This document shows positions 58,056-64,000 of a DNA stretch of 64,000 bases, piece after piece. Position 1 is the stretch's first letter. Every line of letters begins with the position of its first letter. Origin of the DNA: Flavobacterium azizsancarii (GTDB lineage: Bacteria > Bacteroidota > Bacteroidia > Flavobacteriales > Flavobacteriaceae); assembly GCF_027980145.1 (NCBI RefSeq), contig NZ_JAMZNK010000004.1, positions 1 to 64,000 on the forward strand, in the 5' to 3' direction. The notes under the pieces were generated by a model. That model was given only the letters and a program-made list of their open reading frames with translations, made no database searches and was not told where the DNA came from. A program made the position numbers and the translations under genes.

Positions 58056-58102
58056 CAAATGTAAGTAAAAGTTTTTAAACTTTCAAAAATAAATGAAAGT
58101 TT
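58056..58102 (-). promoter_or_regulatory. Promoter and operator copy 2 of the GbsR/MarR gene
   Basis: AAACTTTCA-N8-TGAAAGTTT at 58077-58102, same as at 57496. On the minus strand TTTTTG (58089-58084), 20 bases, TACATTTG (58063-58056) fits the promoter consensus and lies partly inside the palindrome, so binding would block RNA polymerase: autorepression. The mRNA would start near the ATG. Confidence 0.65.
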
Positions 58103-58152
58103 ATTTTGAGTAAAAAAAGAATTGACAAAAATGGTTTCAAAAAATGATATTC

Positions 58153-58641
58153 TTACTTTCTTAAAACGATTGATATACCACTATTATAAAAGGAGTCAGA
58201 ATCGGATTTTGTCAGCTTGAAATCAAATGTGTATTTGCCATCTTTTGGAGCAGTAAATTTTTTATTTTCAAGTTCAAATTCAAAATCTTTCTTGTGTATT
58301 ATAGTGTCTTTTTCTTCAAAAGTCTTTTCAGTAATGATTTCAGAACTTGCCTTAGCATTTATTATGTGATTTGTTTCAGAAGAAAATCTAGTAATACTGT
58401 CAAATTCAACCGTTTTTTTGTTTTCTTGAATGAGATATTTAATAGTGTATTCAGGATATGGGGAATTGCTATTTATTTTCGTCCAGAATACGATGGTTTC
58501 TCCTTTTTTCAAACTAATCTCGCCTGAAGAGGTAATTTCATCTTTACCTACGGGTACTTCAATTAAATCTTCGCCAGCAGAATGGCAACCGTAGAATGTT
58601 AGCAGGGCTATTAATGCAATGATTTTTTGTATAATTTTCAT
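58153..58641 (-). CDS. Lipoprotein of unknown function (envelope operon, gene 3)
   Basis: 162 residues, signal peptide with lipobox ending FYGC (Cys19). The mature part is beta-rich: EISLKKGETIVFWTKINSNSPYPEYTIKYLIQENKKTVEFDSI, with KYTFDFKLTKSDSDSFYNSGISIVL at the end. Looks like a small beta-sandwich. Two bases after the next lipoprotein gene. Confidence 0.65.
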   Translation of the reverse strand: MKIIQKIIALIALLTFYGCHSAGEDLIEVPVGKDEITSSGEISLKKGETIVFWTKINSNSPYPEYTIKYLIQENKKTVEFDSITRFSSETNHIINAKASSEIITEKTFEEKDTIIHKKDFEFELENKKFTAPKDGKYTFDFKLTKSDSDSFYNSGISIVLRK

Positions 58642-58643
58642 AT

Positions 58644-59810
58644 TTATTTTTTTATGGCAGGAATATCTAATGTCTTATTTTTTGAATAATAATTGAACAT
58701 TTTAATGTAAAAGTCTCTTGTAAGATCTGAGATCTCATTTGTAGTCAAGTAAAAAATTTTCCCGTCATATTGTACTTTACAAATTAATTTTTCGAAAACA
58801 CGATTATTATATCCTGAATCTGTAATTTTTAAATCTGTGACATTATCTATTTGGGAATAGCTATATTTATTTGCTAGTGAATATCTGTAACTAAAAAAAA
58901 TCTTTTCAAAGTCTTTGCTGATTTTCTCCGGTATTTCGAAACTTTCTATTGTGTTTGTTTTTACAGCATTTAGAAAATTAAGATAAGTACGTTCTATCGC
59001 GTCATTTGCTCTGTAAAAGGTTACATAGTCGTAGTTTCCTTCTGATCTTGGCGAAACGTATTGATTAGGCTCTAAGAAAGCCTGCATTTCCTTATCTAAT
59101 TTGTTAAAAATAGAACTGAACAAATTAATTTCAGCTTTAGGAGAATTCAAAACATATTCTTCCCAGGAGTTGAATGGAACTTTTATGAAATCCTTTTTTA
59201 ATAAATTTTTACCATTTTTAAGCATGTGAAGAGCAAGATTTTCTTTTTCAGGAAATTTTGCAAAGTGATCGATTTCTCCATTGTAAATAATATAGCTTTT
59301 TGCGGCAGCATCGTACTCATAATGTATGACAGTAAAATTTTCGCCGTAAATAATACTATTAGAATCTTCAAAGTAAATATAATTTTCTTTTACAAGCTGT
59401 TTCTTGATTTCCGGGATGCTAATCAGGTTAGGGTTTTCTTCCTTGATGACATAAACGCTTTGTGAGCAAAGCCTTTCACGGGGAAACAAAGCGGTGGTTA
59501 ACTCAATTGCTACTACATCTTTTCGATTTGCAAAATCTATTTTTCCAAACACCAAATCAATATTGCCTTCTTCATAGACTGTAACTTGATACATATAATT
59601 GTCCGGAATAGAAATGTTGTATTTACCTGCTTCAGATAAAGGAGTCAGGTTTACTTTTGAATTGAAAATCTTTTGAGCTTCTTGTTTGTTGATTTTTGTT
59701 TCTTGTGCAATTAATTCTGTATTGTCTTTATTTTCTTCGACATTATATCTTTTGCAACTTGATATTGATAAAAGCAATACCAGTAAATATATTATTTTGA
59801 TATTTTTCAT
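58644..59810 (-). CDS. Lipoprotein of unknown function (envelope operon, gene 2)
   Basis: 388 residues from the Met complementary to 59808-59810 (MKNIKIIYLL), lipobox SISSC with Cys19. Mixed alpha/beta mature region with GKYNISIPDNYMYQVTVYEEGNIDLVFGKIDF (about 60-90) and a C-terminal helical part. No family recognised. Between a polytopic membrane protein and a smaller lipoprotein, tightly spaced. Confidence 0.65.
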   Translation of the reverse strand: MKNIKIIYLLVLLLSISSCKRYNVEENKDNTELIAQETKINKQEAQKIFNSKVNLTPLSEAGKYNISIPDNYMYQVTVYEEGNIDLVFGKIDFANRKDVVAIELTTALFPRERLCSQSVYVIKEENPNLISIPEIKKQLVKENYIYFEDSNSIIYGENFTVIHYEYDAAAKSYIIYNGEIDHFAKFPEKENLALHMLKNGKNLLKKDFIKVPFNSWEEYVLNSPKAEINLFSSIFNKLDKEMQAFLEPNQYVSPRSEGNYDYVTFYRANDAIERTYLNFLNAVKTNTIESFEIPEKISKDFEKIFFSYRYSLANKYSYSQIDNVTDLKITDSGYNNRVFEKLICKVQYDGKIFYLTTNEISDLTRDFYIKMFNYYSKNKTLDIPAIKK

Positions 59811-59826
59811 AAGGAGCATTTATTTG

Positions 59827-61239
59827 TTAATTAAACTTATCAATATTTACCGCTAAGTCTTCTTCGTTTTCAATGTCTGAGTACTCAACATAAAATGATT
59901 TATGCAAGACATAATAAAGAACATAATAAAGAATAAAAACGCCAAAGCTAGAGAGCCATAGAAAGGAGAAAATCTTGTCTTTGAAAAAAACGAGATAACC
60001 ATCGGTAAAATCAAAAAAGAATTTTATGTGTTTAAAATATAAAAACAGAACTACTGCAAAAGGAACAATTTTGGTCATGATCTTATAATAGGCAACCAAA
60101 AGTATTGCTAGTATAAAAACGGGAATTTTTATGAGATCATTTATGGTTTTTACTTCATTTGTAAAATATTCATATACCAGAAAAGCGGTTAGTAAAAGGC
60201 AATAAATAGCTAAGTGAAGTTTTTTGTTTTTCTTTAGATTAAGAAAATATTGAGTTGCGTTTTCTGTTTTTTTTGTTAGAAGTAAAACAAAAAAAGTAAA
60301 AATATTTAATATAGGAGCAAGTGCAAAAACATTTATAACTCCAAAATATTTTTTTAAGGAATAACCTCGAAACTGGATTAGATTGCCTAAAAATCTTCCT
60401 GAGTAGAGTAATAAAAAATAGCTTGATATTAACTTGCAGATTTCAGCAAAATCAAATTTTGAAGAAAAAATCGAAATTGTAAGTATTGATTGAGCCAGAT
60501 CTAAAACTGTCAGAATCAAAATAAAAAAGCTGATTATAAATCCCCACTTGAAGAAATTTTTATCAATAAATTGCTCGTCTATAGGCTTGCGGATACTTTT
60601 AATTCCTCCAAATCTATTGGTAATGTAGAAGAAACCAATCAGACCAAATAAAATTTTAAACGTATTGATAAACTCAATAATCGTTATCAATATATCCTGC
60701 ATATAAGGTTCGCTGAAATTTAAAAATGCAAAATTTCCAAATGTATCCCTGGCTTCTATATCAATAACAATGAGTAAAACTATAGAAATTAGTACCGGAA
60801 AGAACCATTTTGTTTTTTTGGAAATATTAAAGTTTTCCAGTGCAAAATAGTATTTAACAAAATAAAAAAAAGGAATTATAAGCGTCAAAAAACTGATGAT
60901 TTTGTTGATATAGATGCTTTCATACCAGGTGAAATTATAAAGGTAGTGTGTGAAATTATAATCTAAAAAAAATGAAATGTCATTTTTGAAAAAATATGGC
61001 AGACTCAATAATTGCAGGATGATACCGGTTTTTATTTTATTGTTTTTATAAAAATACCACGAAAGAATTAATGTGTTGAAAAACCAAAAAAGTACACGCC
61101 AAAGCTGTGTAAATATAAAAGTGTTCGGTGTAAAAACTTCGATGTAATAGAGAATCATACTTAGAGAGAAAAGTATAATTCCGAAAACCCAAATTTTATT
61201 AATCACATTATTTTGAGTTTCGCTAAAAATTGATTTCAT
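59827..61239 (-). CDS. Polytopic membrane protein (envelope operon, gene 1)
   Basis: 470 residues with about ten hydrophobic segments rich in Phe/Tyr/Ile; the last 20 residues are acidic (YSDIENEEDLAVNIDKF). No transporter motif recognised. It starts a three-gene operon with two lipoproteins and would be the membrane core of that system. The AT-rich upstream region 61240-61440 shows nothing else. Confidence 0.6.
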   Translation of the reverse strand: MKSIFSETQNNVINKIWVFGIILFSLSMILYYIEVFTPNTFIFTQLWRVLFWFFNTLILSWYFYKNNKIKTGIILQLLSLPYFFKNDISFFLDYNFTHYLYNFTWYESIYINKIISFLTLIIPFFYFVKYYFALENFNISKKTKWFFPVLISIVLLIVIDIEARDTFGNFAFLNFSEPYMQDILITIIEFINTFKILFGLIGFFYITNRFGGIKSIRKPIDEQFIDKNFFKWGFIISFFILILTVLDLAQSILTISIFSSKFDFAEICKLISSYFLLLYSGRFLGNLIQFRGYSLKKYFGVINVFALAPILNIFTFFVLLLTKKTENATQYFLNLKKNKKLHLAIYCLLLTAFLVYEYFTNEVKTINDLIKIPVFILAILLVAYYKIMTKIVPFAVVLFLYFKHIKFFFDFTDGYLVFFKDKIFSFLWLSSFGVFILYYVLYYVLHKSFYVEYSDIENEEDLAVNIDKFN

Positions 61240-61440
61240 AATAGTGGTTTTAAGTAAAAGCGTACAAACATATTATTTTTAAAACGATATCAAAGTTTTT
61301 ATTTAACATTTATATTCTTCATAATTATTAGGAATAGGTGTTTTTACGTGTTTAATTTTCTTGTGGCATTCTTTTATCTTGTTCATAACTAGTAATTTCC
61401 GTTTTATAACATTTTATTCATAATGCCTATGTATTTGATA

Positions 61441-61599
61441 TAGTTTTGAAATAGAAATAAATTTTAATGTATTATTTAAGATGTTTTTTTAGATGTTAAA
61501 TAACACAGTGAAGAAGTCAAACATGTGGAGCAGAAACCACTTAAAAAAACGAGGCGTTCCCGAAAAGCCTTATGAGTAGGAAACCTAAATCAAAAAGTT
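61441..61599 (+). promoter_or_regulatory. Leader of the DUF1842-like gene with possible 18-residue upstream ORF
   Basis: TAGTTTTG (61441-61448) fits a -7 box without a good -33. An ATG at 61523 opens a short frame MWSRNHLKKRGVPEKPYE ending TAG at 61577-61579, 20 bases before the main gene. A leader peptide could tune translation, but it may be chance. Confidence 0.3.
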
Positions 61600-62013
61600 A
61601 TGTCAGATTTATTAGCAGGTGCTTATTTAGCGAAAGGCACAATTGGAAATGTTGGAACACCAGGTGCTCCAATAGCAACATTTAGTTTAGTAGTAGTACC
61701 ATCACAAAATTCAGTGTCTGGTACTGTAGTAGTTACTCAGGCAATACAAGGTCCCGATAGCCATATTGTTGTTCAGGTAAAAGGAAGAATTCATTCGACC
61801 GGATTTGGAGAATTTACTAAAGTAGTTAGTCTGCACGGGCAATACATTCACTCTGTTCCTCCGCCGGCAATTGGTTCTTTTTTAGCTGATTTTGACGCTA
61901 ACTTAGCGATCAATGATTCCTGGAATGGAACTGGAGGTTTTTCATACTACAAACATCAAATTGAAAAAGTGCCGGTAGCAGCAATAAAAAATCTAAAAGA
62001 AGAGTTAGTTTAG
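61600..62013 (+). CDS. DUF1842-like protein
   Basis: 137 residues. GTIGNVGTPGAPIATFSLVVVPSQNSVSGTVVVTQAI (13-49) and VVSLHGQYIHSVPPPAIGSFLADFDANLAINDSWNGTGGFSY (about 75-116) agree with my memory of DUF1842: a beta-rich domain with PPPAIG and a NGxGGF turn. No signal peptide. Role unknown. Confidence 0.65.
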   Translation: MSDLLAGAYLAKGTIGNVGTPGAPIATFSLVVVPSQNSVSGTVVVTQAIQGPDSHIVVQVKGRIHSTGFGEFTKVVSLHGQYIHSVPPPAIGSFLADFDANLAINDSWNGTGGFSYYKHQIEKVPVAAIKNLKEELV

Positions 62014-62085
62014 AAATTAATTTCTCCCCAAAAACAAATTCAACAGGATAATAAAAATTTCCTGACTCAATTAGAGTTTTGATTT

Positions 62086-62116
62086 AAAAAGATCGTCTGG
62101 TTAGGCGGTCTTTTTT
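62086..62116 (+). terminator. Terminator of the DUF1842-like gene
   Basis: AAAAGATCGTC pairs with GGCGGTCTTTT (about 62087-62097 with 62104-62114, G-U pairs allowed), followed by T residues. Rest of 62014-62310 is AT-rich without a gene. Confidence 0.65.
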
Positions 62117-62310
62117 GTTGGAAATATTCGTTGCCTAAATAATTAAACCTATAAAAAAATAAAATAACCATTTTTCAATTTTACAAATCATCAATAAAGT
62201 ATAAAAATTTGATTCTTTGAGTTTATTGTTGAATAAAGTGGGAAATTTTAAGAATAATTCAAAGAGTTGTTTTAGGAATTGTAAAGTTATGTTAATTTAG
62301 GAAATGAAAT

Positions 62311-62340
62311 TTTGTATTAGATAATGGAAATATATTTTTG
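62311..62340 (+). promoter_or_regulatory. Promoter of the cation/proton antiporter
   Basis: TTTG (62311-62314), 18 bases, TATTTTTG (62333-62340), both fitting the consensus, with a short 15-base leader before the ATG at 62356. Confidence 0.65.
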
Positions 62341-62355
62341 TAAAAATCACTTTTT

Positions 62356-63618
62356 ATGGAATTATACTATACTTTTTCGGTACTAATTGTACTGGCCTCT
62401 TTCTTCGCTTATTTAAATTTAAGATTTTTAAAACTCCCGGGAACTATTGGAATCATGATTATTGCAATGTTGGTTTCAGTAGGTATTCGTCTGTTGGGTG
62501 ATTCTTATTTTCCAGATACAACCAAACATTTTTTTGAATTGATTAAAGAATTTGACTTCAACGAAATCTTAATGGGAGCGATGTTAAATTTTCTTTTGTT
62601 CGCAGGTGCTCTGCATGTTAATATGTCTGATCTTAAAGAGCAAAAAGTTCCTATTATGATTTATTCTACGGTTAGTGTGGTGTTGTCAGCATTAATCATT
62701 TCTGTACTTCTTTATTATATAGCACCAATTATGGGAATAAAGATTCCTTATATATTCTGCTTGGTTTTTGGTACATTAATTTCTCCAACCGATCCTATTG
62801 TGGTGTTGGGTGTTTTGAAACAGGCAAAAGTTCCTAAAAGAATTGAAACCAAAATTGTTGGTGAATCCTTGTTTAATGATGGGGTTGCAGTAGTAATGTT
62901 TGCTGTTGTTTTAAAAATGGCTACAGATCCAACATTTGATATGACTTTTGGTTCTATCGCCTTGTTATTTGCAGAAGAAGGATTAGGCGGACTTTTATTA
63001 GGAGCTGTTTTAGGATATACTGCATCAAGGGTTATGAAGAAAATTGACGATTATAAAGTTTCTGTTCTAATAACGCTTTCTATCGTTATGGGAGGATTTC
63101 TGATTGCACAGAGTTTACATGTTTCAAGTCCGTTGGCAATGGTAGTTGCAGGATTGATTATAGGTAATTATGGCAAAAAAGTAGCGATGAGTGAAGTAAC
63201 AAAAGATTATTTAGGTAAATTCTGGGAACTTATCGATGAGATATTAAATGCTATTTTATTCTTGTTTATCGGCTTTGAGTTGTTATTATTGCCAGATTTA
63301 AACAAACAATTGCTAACTGGTTTTGTGGCTATTTTTATAGTGTTGTTTGCAAGAATTGCGTCTATAGTTTTACCTTGGAAATTCTTCGATATATTTAAGA
63401 TTTTCGGTATAAAATCTGCCTATAGCAAAGGTTCTTTGATGGTGTTGGTTTGGGGAGGAATTCGAGGAGGAGTTTCTATTGCATTAGTGCTTTCTATGCC
63501 AGAAGGAGAATATAAAAACCTGTTGCTGGAAGTAACTTATATTGTCGTACTATTTTCAATTGTGGTACAAGGACTGACCGTTGGGAAATTAGCGAAAAAG
63601 GTTTTAGAGAAAGAGTAG
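62356..63618 (+). CDS. Cation/proton antiporter (CPA1/NhaP type)
   Basis: 420 residues with about 12 membrane helices. The transport motifs LVFGTLISPTDPIVVLGVLKQ (about 135-155) and VGESLFNDGVAVVMF (about 170-184), with Asp residues in TDP and ND, are those of CPA1 exchangers. A later GGIRGGVSIALVLSMP (about 370-385) also matches. Exchanges Na+ or K+ for H+ to control pH and salt. Confidence 0.88.
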   Translation: MELYYTFSVLIVLASFFAYLNLRFLKLPGTIGIMIIAMLVSVGIRLLGDSYFPDTTKHFFELIKEFDFNEILMGAMLNFLLFAGALHVNMSDLKEQKVPIMIYSTVSVVLSALIISVLLYYIAPIMGIKIPYIFCLVFGTLISPTDPIVVLGVLKQAKVPKRIETKIVGESLFNDGVAVVMFAVVLKMATDPTFDMTFGSIALLFAEEGLGGLLLGAVLGYTASRVMKKIDDYKVSVLITLSIVMGGFLIAQSLHVSSPLAMVVAGLIIGNYGKKVAMSEVTKDYLGKFWELIDEILNAILFLFIGFELLLLPDLNKQLLTGFVAIFIVLFARIASIVLPWKFFDIFKIFGIKSAYSKGSLMVLVWGGIRGGVSIALVLSMPEGEYKNLLLEVTYIVVLFSIVVQGLTVGKLAKKVLEKE

Positions 63619-63650
63619 AAAATAGAATAAAAAGAATAGAATAAAGAGTG
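63606..63650. repeat. Degenerate relative of the 14-bp tandem repeat
   Basis: AGAGAAAGAGTAGAAAATAG followed by AATAAAAAGAATAGAATAAA and GAGTG repeats the words of the array at 31279-31432 (GAGTATAGAATAAA) in broken form. It directly follows the antiporter. Confidence 0.55.
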
Positions 63651-63692
63651 AAAAATGAAGATTTTTTATCTTTAAAATTATTTGACCGGAAG

Positions 63693-63730
63693 AAAAAAAG
63701 CCTGCAAAAATATTTTTGCAGGCTTTTTTT
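63693..63730. terminator. Bidirectional terminator between antiporter and SanA-like gene
   Basis: AAAAAAAGCCTGCAAAAA (63693-63710) and its complement (63713-63730), an 18-bp perfect stem with T runs on both sides. Confidence 0.8.
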
Positions 63731-64000
63731 ATCGTTTGTCTTCTTTAGAATAGTTAGAAGGACCGTTGATATCAATGGGAGTTCCTAAAAAACGAGGTTC
63801 TCTATTTCTTAAAACATCAAAGAACGATTTAAAAATAGAACCATATTCTCTAAAAGTAACATATTGGTATCCCAAATACTCACCCTTATTAGCAGAGTAT
63901 CCGGCAGATTTTATTCCAAGTTTTTGCCCGATATAAATGGCTCGGTTTAAATGGTATTCCTGAGAGATTAATGTCGCTTTTTTGATGTTGAAAATATGTT
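63729..64000 (-). CDS. SanA/YdcF-like (DUF218) protein, N-terminus outside window
   Basis: C-terminal 89 residues read from 64000 down to TAA at 63729-63731. KKATLISQEYHLNRAIYIGQKLGIKSAGYSA is the DUF218/ElyC pattern (T-x-x-[FY]H-x-x-RA). The final part, YVTFREYGSIFKSFFDVL, precedes a charged tail. Such inner-membrane proteins affect envelope barrier function (vancomycin sensitivity in E. coli). Confidence 0.75.
   Translation of the reverse strand, partial: HIFNIKKATLISQEYHLNRAIYIGQKLGIKSAGYSANKGEYLGYQYVTFREYGSIFKSFFDVLRNREPRFLGTPIDINGPSNYSKEDKR

Overview
This window looks like chromosome from a Flavobacterium-type member of the Bacteroidetes. It is AT-rich, its promoters fit the TTTG / TAnnTTTG pattern (-33/-7) of that phylum, starts lack strong Shine-Dalgarno sequences, and the host gene set is typical: TonB, GcvP, a TIGR01777 epimerase, GbsR/MarR and NRDE proteins, plus short interspersed inverted repeats. 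No rRNA, tRNA or CRISPR array was recognised.

Positions 1 to about 31,215 hold most of a Mu-like transposable prophage; its distal end lies outside the window. Reading inward from its end near 31.2 kb come a cluster of candidate transposase-binding repeats, an S24-type repressor (29888-30709, +) and a divergent early operon on the minus strand: a small DNA-binding protein, a DDE transposase, a MuB-like ATPase, a degenerate-HNH/HTH protein, a RecA-like ATPase, DUF3164, a GemA-like protein and DUF4406. Positions 19148-22278 form an accessory island of two divergent cassettes, each with its own promoter-like sequence and terminator, around a small palindrome. Late genes are split over two divergent operons: 13370-19151 (+) encodes a gp25-like baseplate protein, the terminase, neck and tail-completion proteins, the portal and gpF; 13194-1 (-) encodes protease/scaffold, capsid, endolysin, a spanin-like lipoprotein, sheath, tube, tail chaperone with an apparent -1 frameshift, tape measure, baseplate and tail fibre.

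Positions 31.2-64 kb are host sequence. An 11-copy 14-bp tandem repeat and a palindromic repeat separate the prophage from tonB. Then follow an amino-acid dehydrogenase, a chalcone-isomerase-fold protein, acyl-CoA dehydrogenase, a Crp/Fnr regulator, and a long plus-strand run (peroxiredoxin, YHS, DoxX-like, DinB, NRDE, ATP-grasp, LysE-like, M28 peptidase, SDR, SprT). A minus-strand block holds MlaF/MlaE-like transporter genes, a glycosyltransferase, a methyltransferase, a KAS III-like enzyme and gcvP. After a UbiA-like protein and two nested palindromic repeats come DUF1090, SRPBCC, TIGR01777, a small membrane protein with a broken tandem paralogue, a DUF2071 operon whose promoter shares a 26-bp palindrome with its GbsR/MarR regulator, an unrecognised three-gene envelope operon, a DUF1842-like protein, a cation/proton antiporter and the C-terminal part of a SanA-like protein.

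The best leads are the frameshift signal in the tail-chaperone gene (slippery heptamer plus perfect hairpin), the self-contained accessory island in the prophage, the one-protein spanin candidate overlapping the endolysin, the repeat cluster at the prophage end, the GbsR operator pair, and the uncharacterised envelope operon at 58153-61239.
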